Notes: generated by a model not told the origin, from the sequence alone. 64,000 nucleotides of DNA from Dastarcus helophoroides (GCA_028583605.1 CM053327.1:28011629-28075628); one strand, 5' to 3'. Shown: positions 9,153-22,359, counted from the stretch's first letter. Numbers and translations are program-made.

Positions 9153-11560
9153 AAAATTACGATTTTTAAAAAAATATTTTGTCTTTTTTAGAGACATTAA
9201 CTTTTCCAAAAATTTTGACAAATTTTAAGTTTTAAAATTTTCATCCTTTTTTGACTATTCATTCGTCTTTTTTTGAAAATTTCGACTGTTTTGAACATTT
9301 CGAGATTTCAAATGTTTCAATTTTTTCAAAATTTCTCTTTTAAATTTTGACTTGTTTTGATTTATTTTATAAATTTGTAATATTTTTCAAAGTTCTTTTC
9401 AACATTTAAAAAAAGTTAATTTGTTTGACTCTTTTCAAAAGTTTTTGAAAATTTCGTCCTTTATTAAAATTTATTACGACCTTTATTTTAATGACTTTTT
9501 AGAATTTTAGACTTTCATGAAAATTTGACTTTTTGAAAATTTCGACTTTTTTGAAAATGTTTCACAAAAAATTGATCATGTAATATTAAAAAAAATACAA
9601 CAAAAGTTGCTCTCAGAGCATTTTTTGATAATTTCAATTTTTTTCACATTTCGTTATTTTTCACGAAGTTTGTTTTTTATTTTTTTGTAATTTCGATCTT
9701 TTTCTCTCAATTTCGAAATTTTTTCAAGATCTCCTTTTGCTTTTGCGATTTTTTAAATTACTTTTTTTTGTAATTTTCTTAAAATCGGACTTTTTTATAA
9801 ATTTTGACTTCATCTCAAATCCAATTCGTTTTATTCCTGAAAATCTCAATTTTTTTCATCAAAGTTTTTTTTTATCTCAAAACTTTGATTTTTTGTTTCA
9901 AAAATTGTCTCTTTTGTTAACACCAATTTTCCAAATTAAAGTATTTTATCAAAATTTAACTTTTTCAGAGAAATTTCCTTTTTTTCGAGTTTCGAGGATT
10001 CGACTTTGTTTTTTAAAACTTGACATTCTCTAAACAATTTCGAAACTTCTCTCAATTTGGAAGTTTCGCTTGAAATTTCAAACCGATTTCTCAAATTTTT
10101 GCCTATTTGTCCAAATTCCTTTATTTTTTTATCATTCGTATTTTTCTGAAAGTTTTAACCTTCTAGAGTCTAATTTTCCAAAACTTTGACTGATTTCTTT
10201 TTGCTTTTTTCTCGAAATTTTGATTATCTCAAAATATGGTATTTAATATTGCTGAAAGTTTCGACTTTTTGTTTGAAATTTTAAAATCAATGTTTTTCTT
10301 AAAATTTTCCTTATCAGCAAAAAGGAAATTTCGCCTTTATTTTTAAATTTCTTTTTTTTTGAAATGTTCCTCGAAAATTTTTTTTTCCAAATTCTGCTAT
10401 TTTTCTTTATATGTATTCATCCGTACTTTTTCTAAATTCTGCTATTTTTCTTAATATTCGTTTTTTTCTAAATATTTTGACTTATTCAAATTACATTTTC
10501 CGAAAATTTCAAATTGTGCCCAGTTTCAAAATTCACCTTATTTTCGAAATTCCGACTTTTACCTCGAAATATTTTAAGTTTCTAGAATTATAGATTTTTT
10601 TCTCGAAACTGACTCTTTGAAATTTCTACTTCCTCTAAATTCGTTTATGTTCTCTAAATTCGATCGAAATGTTAATAAAAAAAGCAACAATGTTGAGAAA
10701 CAATTTTTGTGTTTAGAGAAAAAAACTGAATTTCTTACCGAAATTTAAATATTAATGTTAACAACATTTAAATAAAACAGTGAAAATGTTGGAAAAAATA
10801 GTATTGGCAAATTGCGATTTTTTTTTAATTCTTTTTTTTCGAAAATTGCGACTTTTTTTTCATATAACTAGACATTCGAAAATTTCGTCTTTTTTTGAAA
10901 TTACAACGTTTTCTGAATTCTACTTTTTCCACTTTTTCTTTTCTTTTCTGGAAAATTTAAATATTTTCTAGAAATTTCAATCATTTTCTCGACATTTTGA
11001 CGGTATTTTTCGAAATTCGTTTTTCTTAATTTTGGGTTTTTTCTGAATTTTATTTTACTTCGACCTTGTGGATTTCCAGTTGTTTCTCCAAATTCGTTTT
11101 ATTCTCGAAACAATATGTATCTCCAAATTTAAAGTTTTGTTTTTGGAAATTTGTACCTTCTCCAAACTTCGACTCTTTTCAAAATTCGTTTATTTTTTCA
11201 AAATTGGACCGAAATTTTAATAAAATGTTATAATTCTGGGAATAATATTTTTACAATATTTCGAGAAAAAGCTTTTGGATTATATTAAAATTTAAATAAG
11301 GTAAAATTCTGGAGGAAATATGTTTTTAAATGTTCTATCCAAATTCGACTTTTTTTTAGAAATTCCAGCATTCTTCGAAATATTTTGAAAGGCGCGGGTT
11401 TTATTTCAAATTAAATTTTCGGACTTTTTCTGAAAATTAGGTTCTTTTTCGAAATTTCGACTTTAATTTTGAAATTTCGATCCCCAAGTTCGTACAATTC
11501 ACTAAAAATATACAATATACTTAGCAGGAAAATTTTCTGGATGTTTTTTTGTTTTACCAT
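9153..11560. repeat. T-oriented AT-rich array, continued
   Basis: The array resumes in register after the PLE (GAAAATTACGATTTTTAAAAA). The landmark GACTTTTTAGAATTTTAGAC recurs at about 9505. From about 9600 to 11500 the long unit is no longer recognisable, but the same short words persist. No coding potential beyond Phe-rich frames. Confidence 0.65.
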
Positions 11561-11613
11561 GAGTTTTCAGAATAATTGCTGCCCCCTTGAACGAAATCCT
11601 GTCTAGGCCCATG

Positions 11614-12170
11614 TCTGAAGTTCTAGAAGATTGTTCTTGAGGATTCAGGTCTTTAGGTGAGCACCAAGCTTGGATGGACGTTCTTGAATTTTTTAAGAAT
11701 GCAACACGCTGGGAAATGTATCAGTAACAATTTTAACTCTAAAGCTTAGCGGTTTAAATTCGAAATTTTGAGAAAAAAGTGGCAATTTTAAAAGAGTCGA
11801 GATTTTAAAAAAGCTATTATTTTCAACAAAAAAATCTCAGAAATTTAAGAACAAATTCGAAATGTTTAGAGAAAGTGGAAATTTTGAAACAAACTAAGCA
11901 TTTATAAAAGATGTAGTTAACAATTTATTTTAGAAAAAAAGTGAAAAAAAAAGTAATGAAATTGGAAGGAAAAAGGTTGAAATTTGAAAAAAACCTTTGT
12001 ATTTATAAAAATATCAAGTTTAAATAGCCACTCGAAATTTCTTTTGGGAAGTACATCAAATATTTGTGGTTAAAATTGACAGAAAAAAATTCCAGAAAAA
12101 GTTCGAAACAAATTAATAGAAATTTTTTAAAAGAGTAACATTCGGAATTTCCAAAAAAGACAATTTTTTA
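11614..12170. repeat. Dispersed repeat, copy 2 (partner at 6303-6855)
   Basis: Colinear with 6303-6855 from TCTGAAGTTCTAGAAGAT to the TTTCCAAAAAA region. Copies are diverged but of nearly equal length (about 555 bp). The preceding 11545-11613 is not shared. Confidence 0.65.
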
Positions 12171-14230
12171 AAAAAAGGCGTACTTAGGTTATATACAAAA
12201 CAATTCAATAATTATTAAAAAATCTATTTAACAATCGATTTTGAGGAGAAAAAGGATAAAATTGGAACTAAATTATGAGGAAATAAATTCCACAATTAAA
12301 AAAAAAATCATGTTAAGTCGAAGTCGAAATTTTTGTGGAGAAGAACATTGAATATAAGAAATTAAGGTCACCATTACCAATAAAGCAACAGGGAGAAAAA
12401 TTGATATTTCCAACACTTATGAATAGAGAAAAATAAAAAAGATTCTAATAATGAAAATAAAATTGCTGGAGGGAAGGCTGACCTCTAGGGGACCAAGACA
12501 TAATAAATGTAAAAATTTCCTAAATGTGTCTACCTTAAAGAAGAGAGTCCTGCCCAAGCATTTTTCAGTACTTCTATCAAAACCCTCAAACTGCACTGAC
12601 ATTTTTTAAGTGAGCTACATTATACGACAACGATCACTTATTAATTTGGAAAATATATCATCTGAGTGTATGGAAATATATTTTTAATCGACAATGTATA
12701 TCTTAATATCAGAAAATTAATATTCATATCGCCCCCTGCAAAAGAACATCATAGCCCATAAAATCGCCCAAGCAAGCCATAAACAACCAATAAGCCTGTC
12801 ATTCTACAAAATATGACTATCGATTCCTTCCAAGAAAGTCGTTAAAGTAATGCGACCACCATAAATTTTTAATACGGGCGTTTTTCTTTTGGTTCCGTGC
12901 TTATCGTCAATTAGAGGATTAAAATTTAAATTTAAGGTTAAGTCGCAAGTTTAGAACGTCTTTAGGAAGGGATCACGGGGATAACTTTTATGGGAGAAAA
13001 CGGGGTTTATGTCATATTTTATTGCCGAAAACTTTATTAATGAAATGCCTTCCGACTTGCGCGTCTTATTGCCGAAATTGGCGCAGTATTTGCCGCCGAA
13101 ATGGCCCTTAATTTGGCGAAAAGGGTTATGCAAATAAGCGCGTATGGGCCATAATGTGCGGTGAGAGGGAAAATTATTAAGACAATGACGCAGTCTGGGC
13201 GTATTCCGTATGATTTGATTTCATTTAGTCGTGGTGGCAACCAAGACTGATTTCTGGAATTAGATGGGAAAATAATTAAGCAAGATCGCCGAGTAACTGA
13301 GAGACTTATTTGTAAAACAAGTTAGAAGCTCTAGCGGAATGTGATGCCATTGAACACCATATGTTAAATGCGAGACGCTAATATCCACTCCATAATTTAC
13401 TGCAAAACGATTGTAAAAGATTCTTCTGTTGTCGATTGTCCGACACAAGCTGATGTTGCAGGTGAATTAAATGCTTAGTCTATTGCTTGATTTGCAGGTG
13501 GCAAACGAGCAACTTTGTCATTTTTATGTAACTGCCGTACAATGTCTTTATTCATCTTACAAGAATATTATGGTGTGTTATTTCCAGTTAGTAGTTTGTT
13601 GCTAATTAACCGGAAAACATTATTTTGCATATACAAGGAGTGCCCAAATGCACCACAGCTGATATGTGAATTTGTAGACGTGAATTTGTAAACATTATAT
13701 AAACCGGTTTCGACATTAGTATCAAAATTTTGCCGAAATTATATAATAAAAAGTATTTCTTAGAAAATTTTCTCGAAATGTTAAGGTTATGTCAAAATTT
13801 ACATATAAAAAAGCAAGACAGCAAGAAAAATATTATTAGCAGAAATGTCCACGTATTTTCAAAATCTTCAAACTCTCTCAAATTCATTTATTTTCTTAAA
13901 ATTAAGTCGACATTTGAATAAACCCTTTTCTCACAATTTGAAGATTGTCCCAATCATATACAAATACAATCATATTTTTTAGATATTTCGTCTTTCCAAA
14001 TTGGTCTTTTTCTAGAAATTTCAAAATTCATGTGTTTTTTCAAAATGTTAATACAAATAAATTAAAAATGTTAAAAAAATACCTTTTTACATCATAACGT
14101 CCTTGTCAAAATTTAAGCAAAATGTGAAAATTCCTAGAAAAGTATTTTTGGAAATTTCGACTTCTGTAGGTCACTTGTTTAATAAGTAAGTCTGTCCACT
14201 CTAGCTTTTATTTATGTATTTTTTTTAGGG
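12171..14230. other. A-rich stretch, then a non-repetitive island, then A-rich stretch
   Basis: 12171-12400 and 13700-14200 are A-oriented array-like sequence. In between, about 12720-13660 is more balanced and non-repetitive, with long runs free of array words, for example around 12960-13250. Small frames on the minus strand there have no recognisable domain. It may be conserved non-coding DNA; this is inference from composition only. Confidence 0.4.
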
Positions 14231-14244
14231 GAATTTGAAGAGCC

Positions 14245-14945
14245 GTCCCTAACCAAGAATATGAGACACACAAACTAAAGGAAGAGTACGAAAAATGGGG
14301 ACTGCAGATGAATGTTCAAAAGACACAATACTTGTGTAGAGAAGAGGGCACCACAATTATCCAATTCGAAAATAACGAAGTTGTAGAAGGATGTGAGAAT
14401 TATAATTATCTTTGAATAAATTTCAGCAAAGAAGGAACAGACGGTAGAGAAATAAAATCGAGGATCAGTAGAGCTAGAACAATAATAACGTAGCTTAATG
14501 AATGGATTACTATGGAACACCGAAATAGGAAAACAACGCATTGATTAAGAGTACGTTGGTGCATGGATCTGAGACGTGGAGAGTAAAAGAACACCTGAAG
14601 CAAACAATTGAAGCCACTGAAATGGATGCTTTAAGAAGAGCTAATAGAACATCAAAGTTTTCCAGAAATACAACAATAAAGCAGCAGATGAAGTCGAAGA
14701 AAACAATTATAGAACACATTGGTAAAAAGCAATTAATATGGTATGGACTAATGGACTTACAAACGATGGGAGAAGAAAGATTGCCAAAGAAAGTGATGAA
14801 ATGGGTGCCAAAAGAAAGCAGGAAAAGAGGAAGGCCAAAAACGTCATGGATACAGGGTGTCAGGAGATCAATGTATGAGGCTTAAATGATGAGAACTGTA
14901 TCAATAGAAGGGACTGGTATGGGACAACGTCGTAGGACGTTCAAA
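14245..14945 (+). pseudogene. Decayed RTE-type reverse transcriptase, C-terminal part
   Basis: Reading across frames gives EYEKWGLQMNVQKTQYL, a stop inside YNYL*INFSKEG, EIKSRISRARTIIT, and then a clean frame at 14541-14885 with HGSETWRVKEHLKQTIEATE, MDALRRANRTSKF, KQLIWYGL and KESRKRGRPKTSWIQGVR. This order is typical of the thumb and C-terminal region of RTE-like insect non-LTR retrotransposons. At least two stops and one frameshift separate the pieces. The 3' part (GMGQRRRTFKSESTYI-like after another frame change) reaches about 14945. The endonuclease and RT core are absent. Confidence 0.85.
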
Positions 14946-15436
14946 TCCGAATCTACATATATATGACGAAATTTTAGACAAAAAAATAAAAATTATCCAG
15001 TTGTTAAAATAGGCCAATTTTTGAGAAATTAAAGATAAAAAAAATTGAGTTTTACCATAAAAATTTGCTCAAAGGAAGGATATTTCCAATTTAAACTTAA
15101 AGTTGCAAGTGCTTGAAAATCAAAATTAATATTGTGTCAAAAAAATAAATAAATTTCAATAATTCAATTTTGATTTCTTGGTATCTCTTGGGCCAATCGA
15201 CAGTTAAATCAAAAAGTATAGGGTTCTCGTAACAGAGTGCCACAAATCATAGTGCTAACAACAAAGTAAACTCACTTCCTGAAAAAAGCCTCCCCCATGC
15301 CCAAAAAGCTATTCAACGAGATGAAATGTGACCTGTAATAGAGTTTCATGAAGTATCTTTCCATGAACAAAATTGCACATTTTAAAAATGGTTTCTCGAC
15401 ACAGCTCGAGCATGTGAAGGGATAAAGAGTGAATTA

Positions 15437-15658
15437 TTGAACGCGTTCGCGCCAGGGAAGGTGTTTTGTAAAATTATAATGCAGAGGATGCGGAACGCGG
15501 CGCAGAATATATGGGCAACTCCTGGATTTATGGGGAAAGCGCAGAGGCAGAGATCAAATATTTACACGGAGCCAGATGGTAGAAAAATATTTGGAAAGGG
15601 GAAAGGGCTTTATTATAAATTTGTTGATTTAGAATTCGCACATACTATATGTATATAG
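15437..15658 (+). pseudogene. Decayed reverse transcriptase fragment (RT motif 1-3 region)
   Basis: The frame has PGKVFCKIIMQRMRNA followed by a damaged stretch and then LYYKFVDLEFAHTI. These resemble the start of non-LTR RT domains, where a GK.F..II..R segment is followed by an FVDFEKAFDS-type motif A. The catalytic Asp of motif A is present (FVDLEFAH), but the segment in between is scrambled. It may belong to the same decayed family as 14245-14945, although in the reverse of the expected order. Confidence 0.5.
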
Positions 15659-15659
15659 T

Positions 15660-17350
15660 TAACGTTAGAATAAGTTCGAAACTATATTAGTGCTTTAATG
15701 AGATTAAGTGGTTAATAAAAATGGTTAAAAAAGAAACACTTACACATTGGGAAAAATGTGAAGACAATTGGGTATTATATGCAAATAGTGGACAAAAATA
15801 TTTCAAAATACATACAAATCATGATGATTCTCAATGTACCATTGTGTTTTAAACGAGGGGAGAAATTATCATATTTACATTTAACTTTCTTTGATGTTTA
15901 TACTCATTGTTTCTTTGTTTTCGATGCAGCGTTAATATATCATTTAGTCTCTGTCAAAGATCAGTATTAAACAAGATAGATGATGTGCATTTTATATAAA
16001 CGTTTAAGATGTTTTCATTAAAAAAAAAGAGATAAAACACTTCATACATAACCTTTGTCTCGTAAGTAAATATTGATTACTTTTGTACACGATATTGTTA
16101 ATACTTTTTAGCTTATCACTGTAATAAGTATATATTATAATTGAACATGTTTACCAAAGGTCTCCTTCAAGAAAAATAATAATGATAGTATACAAAAAAA
16201 TGAATCAGTGGAAATTCTCGGCTAAGGGATTTAAAATGCTCGCTTCGCTAGCCCACCAAAAATTTTTGCAAGGATAAAAGAGAGAAACATTAATGTATAT
16301 TTCATGACACAGGCATGTTTCTTTCAGGCCATTACTCCTATAGGAGTCCAACCACCACCCTCCGAGGCACATGTCTGCGTAAGGCCGTGCACGATATCCC
16401 AGCCAGTGGGTGGCAAACTGGGGAACTACTGATACGCTCAAATTGAACTCCAGGAGGCTTCGTGGAAGCGCGCACACTAGAAGGATCGCTAGACGAGAAA
16501 CTAGTGGAAGTTCCCACATGAAAGCAATTCCATTTGAGATCGAATCCCCCGGCTTAATTGGAAATCCACCCTCTTCTGTCTTAGAAAGATTGTAAATGCA
16601 ACCCGCGACAGACGCCGTCGATGCAAAAATATGTCCTCGCCATGACGTAATTTTTTAATGCGATTTTTGATCTACGGCCCGATGCAATAAAAACAAAAAG
16701 GTCAACGAGTCCCTTAGGGTCGATCGTTAAAATTCTAAAACGTCGAAATGTCAATGAAAAAAGGAGCGGGTTCGTGCGGGGCCGGTGACCTTTTCGCGAT
16801 ACGTTTTTTGGTGAATTCATAATAATACGGTGCGAAACCTATAATTTTACCTGAAAAATGTTTTGTTAAGTCGAAGTAAATTGCTTATTTTAATTTGTTC
16901 AGAGCATAAATCTTTCCCGACTGTTTTATTTGGTGGGTCGAACAAGAAGTTCGGCGATTTCTTTTGATCTCAATGACGAGATGTATAAATACGGAGAGTG
17001 TTGAATTACAAAAGCCTTTTACTTTGCTGGAAGCCCTCAGTACGTTTCGAAATGGTTATAATTAAAAAATCATTGGATAAGCATCAGCATTGTGGCATAT
17101 AAAATGAAAGAAAGAATGGATCATCATTATATTATAATATTTTTATGTTTAGCAATCTAACTATAATAAAAATGACTTCGGATTCTTCAGAATGCCAGCT
17201 TGACTTGTATTCTTTACTGTAACCTCAGACCGTGGAAGCACTTGATCTCAAGAATAATCCATATATGGATGTATGTATTTGTAGTCTGTGGCTAGGGTTG
17301 CCAATCGTACTATAATATATAGTACAATTTTATTACAACTTCCATCGAAA
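15660..17350. other. Intergenic with a GC-richer island at 16200-17060
   Basis: 15660-16200 is AT-rich with no feature seen. About 16205-16830 is more GC-rich and has overlapping open frames on both strands. None has a recognised domain and codon composition does not single one out. No rRNA, tRNA or snRNA could be identified. 17060-17350 leads into the tandem array. Confidence 0.35.
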
Positions 17351-17359
17351 ATCCTACAA

Positions 17360-20300
17360 ATAGAATAGAAGTTCGAGTTAAAATTTTCCTAGAAAAGGCC
17401 AAATTTTGACAAATAAAATCTTGAAAAACAAAAAAAAATTCTTAAAGAAGAAACAAGTCAAACTGTGAATAAATTAAACAAAAGTTGCACGGAATAGTCA
17501 AAATTTTGAGAAAGGTGAATAATAAATTTCGAAAATAAAAATGGAATTTCGAAAAATTTAGTAAGAAATGCCAATTTTTCCAGGGTGTTAAACTTTAAGA
17601 ATAAATTGAAATTTTGTCGAATTTAAAAACTTGAAATTTGTACAAAAACACGAATTTTGTGAAAAAGCCTACATTTCGAAAAGGACTAATTTTTAAAATA
17701 AACTGAGATCTCCCAAAAAATTGTCGAACGTAAAAAAGTCTAAATTTCTCAGAGAAGAAGAAACAGGTCGAATATTGAGAATAAAGTAAAACATGTTTCG
17801 AGAAAAAAATTATAAATATTTTGAAAAAAAATCATAATCCTCGAAAAGAAAAATGGAATTCAGAAAAAATAAGGAAATTTTGAGAAAACCTCGAAATTGC
17901 GATAGAAAAGCAAAACTTCCTAGAGAAATTCAAATGTTAAGTAAAAACTTGATGAGAATAAATTGAAATTTCGCTAACAAGATGAATTGAAAAACGAAGA
18001 TTTTTTAGAAATAGTTGAATTTTAGGGAAAATTGTACAATTTATAAAAGAGCTAATTTTGAAAACAAACTGAAAGCTTTTAGAAAATTGTCGAACTTTAA
18101 AAAAGTCGAATTTCCAAGGGAAGAAGAATAAAGTCAAATTTGGAGAATAAAAAAGAAACTTTTCATTGAAAAAGTCAAAATTTTGAGAAAAAAATAAATA
18201 ATAAATCTCGAATTAAAACCGGAGTTTTTTCAAAAGCCGAAATTCTGATAACATGCAAAATCTTTAAGAGAAAATCAAATTTTGACAGAAAAACGTCGAA
18301 TTTTGTAATTAAATTGATACTTCGAGAAGCAGATGAACTTAAAAACTTGAAACTATTAGAAAAAGTCATCGAATTTTGAGAAAATTGCTCAAATAATTTC
18401 GAAATAAAAGACCAACGTTAAAAAACTCTAAATCTCGCGACAAGTGAATAGTTTAAAAAAAGTTAATATTTTCCAGTAAAAGTCAGATTCTCAAAAGAAA
18501 TTCAAGTTTTGAGAGTAAATCAAACTTTCGAAATAAGGCGAATTTTGTTAAAAAAAAGTGACATTTGTCAAAACATAATAAAATTTCGAATTTAGAGATA
18601 AAAGTAGGAATTTCTAGAAAAAACAAAAATTGAGAAACAAATTGAAATTTTGAGTAAATAAACAAAAGTCAAAACGTACAATAAAAACAAAAGTTAAAAC
18701 GTTCAATAAAAGACAATGTTTTAGAAAAACTGCGAAATATTGAAAAAATGAAATCTCGAAAAACAAAAAAAGAAATTTTTTAAAGAAGAAGAAAAAAGTA
18801 AAACTTTGGAAATAAATTAAACAAAAGTTGCACGAAATGATCAACACTTTGAGAAAGGTGAATAATAAATTTCGAAAAAAAATGGAATTTCAAAAAATTT
18901 AGTAAGAAATGTCAATTTCGCCAGACTGTTGAATTTTGAGAGTAAATTAAAATTTCGACGAACTTAAAAACTTGAAATTTGTACAAAAACTCGAATTTTA
19001 TGAAAAAGCCTAAATTTCGAAAAGGATTAATTTTTAAAATGAACTGAGATCTTCCAGAAAATTGTGGAACCTAAAAAAGTCTAAATTTCTCATAGAAGGA
19101 CAAACAGGTCGAATATTGAGAATAAAATAAAACAAGTTTCGAGAAAAAAATTATGAAGATTTTGAAAAAAAATCACAATCCTCGAAAAGAAAAATGGAAT
19201 TCAGAAAAAATAACGAAATTTTCAGAAAACCTCGAAATTGCGATAGAAAAGCAAAACTTCAAATGTTAAGTAAAAACTTGATGATAATAAATTGAAATTT
19301 CGCTAACAAGATGAATTGAAAAACGTAAATTTTTTAGAAATAGTTGAATTTTAGGGAAAATTGTACAATTTATAAAAGAGCTAATTTTGAAAACAAACTG
19401 AAAGCTTTTAGAAAATTGTCGAACTTTAAAAAAGTCGAATTTCCAAGGGAAGAAGAAGAAAGTCAAATTTGGAAAATAAAAAAGAATCTTTTCATTGAAA
19501 AAGTCAAAATTTTGAGAAAAAAATAAATAATAAATCTCGAATTAAAAACCGGAGTTTTTTGAAAAGCCGAAATTCTGATAACATGCAAAATCTTCAAGAG
19601 AAAATCAAATTTTGAGAGAAAAACGTCGAATTTTGTAAGTAAATTGATACTTCGAGAACCAGATGAACTTAAAAACTTGAAACTATTAGAAAAAGTCATC
19701 GAATTTTGAGAAAATTGCTCAAATAATTTCGAAATAAAAGACCAACGTTAAAAAACTCTAAATCTCGCGACAAGTGAATAGTTTAAAAAAAAGTTAATAT
19801 TTTCCAGTAAAAGTCAGATTCTCAAAAGAAATTTAAGTTTTGAGAGTAAATTAAACTTTCGAAATAAGGCGAATTTTGTTAAAAAAAAAGTGAAATTTGT
19901 AAAAACATAATAACATTTCGAATTTTGAGATAAAAGTAGTAATTTCTAGAAAAAACAAAAAATGAGAAACAAATTTAAATTTCCAGTAAATAAACAAAAG
20001 TCAAAACGTTCAATAAAAACAAAAGTTAAAACGTTCAATAAAAGACAATGTTTCAGAAAAACTGCGAAATGTTAAAAAAATGAAATCTCGAACAACAAAA
20101 AAAGAAATTTTTTAAAGAAAAAGAAAAAAGTAAAACTTTGGGAATAAATTAAACAAAAGTTGCACGAATTGGTCAACACTTTGAGAAAGGTGAATAATAA
20201 ATTTCGAAAAAAAATGGAATTTCAAAAAAATTAGTAAGAAATGCCAATTTCGCCAGAGTGTTAAATTTGGAGAATAAATTGAAATTTAAACGAATTTAAA

Positions 20301-21950
20301 AACTTGAAATTTGTACAAAAACACGAATTTTGTGAAAAAGCATAAATTTCGAAAAAGACTAATTTTTAAAATAAACTGAGATCTCCCAGAAAATTGTCGA
20401 ACTTAAAAGAGTCTAAATTTCTCAGAGAAGAAGATACAGGTCGAATATTGAGAATAAAGTAAAACAAGTTTCGAGGAAAAAATAATGAATATTTTGAAAG
20501 AAAGTCATAATCCTTGAAAAGAAAAATGGAATTCAGAAGAAATAACGAAATTTTGAGAAAACCTCGAAATTGCGATAAAAAAGCAAAACTTCCTAGAGAA
20601 ATCCAAATGTTAAGCAAAAATTTGATGAGAATAAATTGAAGTGTCGATAATAAGATAAATTGAAAAACGTGAAATTTTTAGAAATAGTTGAATTTTAGGA
20701 AAAATTGTACAATTTATAAAAGAGCTAATTTTGAAAACAAACTGAAGGCTTCTAGAAAATTGTCGAATTTTAAAAAAGTCGAATATCCTAGGAAAGAAGA
20801 AGAACGTCAAATTTGGAGAATAAAAAAGAAACGTTTCATTGAAAAAGTCAAAATTTTGAGAAAAAAGTAAATAATAAATCTCGAATTAAAAAGCAATGGA
20901 AAAAACCGGAGTTTTTTGAAAAGCCGAAATTCGGATAAGATGCAAAATCTTCAAGAGAAAGTCAAATTTTGAGAAAAAATGTCGAATTTTGTAACTGAAT
21001 TGATATCTCGAGAACCAGTTGAACTTAAAAACTTGAAACTATTAGAAAAAGTCATCGAATTTTGAGAAAATTGCTCAAATAATGTCGAAACAAAAGACCA
21101 ACGTTAAAAAAACTGTAAATTTCGTGACAAGTGAGGAGTTTAAAAAGAATTAAACTTTTTCAGTGAAAGTCAGATTTTTAAAAGAAATTCAAGTTTTGAG
21201 AGTAAATGTCGCATTTTGTAACTAAATTGATATTTCGAGAACCAGATGAACTTAAAAACTTGAAACTATTAGAAAAAGTCATCGAATTTTGAGAAAATTA
21301 CTCAAACAATTTCGAAATAAAAGACCAACTTTAAAAAAAACTGTAAATTTCGTGACAAGTGAGGAGTTTAAAAACAGTTAATCTTTTTCAGTGAAAGTCA
21401 GATTTTTAAAAGAAATTCAAGTTTTGAAAGTAAATGTCGAATTTTGTAACTAAATTGATATTTCGAGAACCAGATGAACTTAAAAACTTGAAACTATTAG
21501 AAAAAGTCATCGAATTTTAAGAAAATTGCTCAAATAATTTTGAAATAAGAGACCAACGTTAAAAAAAACTGTAAATTTGGCGACAAGTGAGGAGTTTAAA
21601 AAAAGTTACTAATTTCCAGTAAAAGTCAGATTTTCAAAAGAAATTCAAGGTTTGAGAGTAAATCAAACTTTCGAAATAAGGCGAATTTTGTTAAAAAAAA
21701 AGTGGAATTTGTAAAAACATAATAAAATTTCGAATTTTGAGATAAAAATAGGAATTTCTAGAAAAAACGAAATTTGAAAAACAAATTGAAATTTCCAGTA
21801 AATAAACAAAGTCAAAACGTTCAATAAAAGACAATGTTTTAGAAAAACTGCGAATTTTGGAAAAAGACGAATATTGAACAGAAAGACGAAAACTCGACAA
21901 AAAATCGCAATTTAAGCCGAAGTCAAAAATGTCCAATTTTAAAAAGAGGT
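17360..21950. repeat. A-oriented tandem array, unit about 1.33 kb, about three and a half copies
   Basis: The landmark ACAAAAGTTGCACG occurs at about 17478, 18821 and 20153 (spacing 1343 and 1332). The landmark AATTGAAATTTCGCTAACAAG, or its diverged form, recurs at about 17960, 19290 and 20635. Units are clearly similar over their full length and consist of words like AAAGTCGAAATTTTGAG, the reverse complement of the words in the 4.4-11.6 kb array. Repeated open frames on the minus strand (MTLFFFPWKF-like, 60-66 residues) recur because the DNA repeats; they are not taken as genes. Confidence 0.85.
21000..21620. repeat. Secondary tandem triplication of about 230 bp inside the last 1.33-kb unit
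   Basis: The segment with AACTTGAAACTATTAG and GACAAGTGAGGAGTTT recurs at about 21123, 21351 and 21582 (spacing 228 and 231). In the two earlier 1.33-kb units the same segment is present only once, so this is a later local amplification. Confidence 0.8.
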
Positions 21951-22080
21951 GTTAAATAAAAAATAATTAATTAATTAACAAAAGGTAAAAGCCGTGATCT
22001 TTAAAAAATATTTTTCTTAGTACTTCCGAATTATGTTTCTAGAAATTTTTAATTTTTATTAAAATGTTAAGTTAAAGTTT

Positions 22081-22239
22081 GGTGGAACGGACTGGTCCTT
22101 GGTTATCTTCAAAAATTGAAATACAGAACTTGCCAAGCTATCATCTTCAGAGAGATAACAGCTTGGAAACGCGTTAGAGCAACGTTTGTTGTGTTTTTTA
22201 ATCTTTCTTGGTTTCAGGGGACAAGTTCTCTATTTCAAT
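22081..22239. mobile_element. Rearranged PLE family A tail (foldback with internal deletion)
   Basis: Begins GGTGGAACGGACTGGTCCTT, runs as the minus-strand tail up to ACAGAACTTG, then jumps to GCCAAGCTATCATCTTCAGAG, then turns into the plus-strand tail (ACGCGTTAGAGCAAC to TATTTCAAT). Most of the left arm is deleted and the right arm has lost the GTCGA before GAAACGCG. It lies just 3' of LINE A. Confidence 0.7.
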
Positions 22240-22359
22240 AGTTAAGTAAAAGGTGAATTTTTGTGAAACAAATGGCAACTTCCAGAAATATTTATTTATT
22301 TAGCATATGGAATTACAAAATTAAGAAATATAGATATAAGAATATGCATTTCCTTTCAT

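Noticed and set aside
13690..13745. CCGGTTTCGACATTAGTATC as another hammerhead 3' half (minus strand GAUACUAAUGUC-GAAA-CCGGUU)
   Set aside because: The CUGANGA half is not present upstream in register and no stem I pairing could be found, so it is at most a remnant.
16205..16595. Overlapping open frames on both strands in the GC-richer island, possibly an exon or rRNA-like piece
   Set aside because: No recognisable domain, splice site pair or rRNA motif could be matched, and open frames in both strands are expected from composition.
17937..20810. Three similar minus-strand open frames (MTLFFFPWKF-like, 60-66 residues) spaced about 1.33 kb
   Set aside because: They recur because the underlying 1.33-kb DNA unit is tandemly repeated. 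Composition is extreme Phe/Ile/Ser, other frames are equally open, and there is no start context or conserved protein signal beyond DNA similarity.
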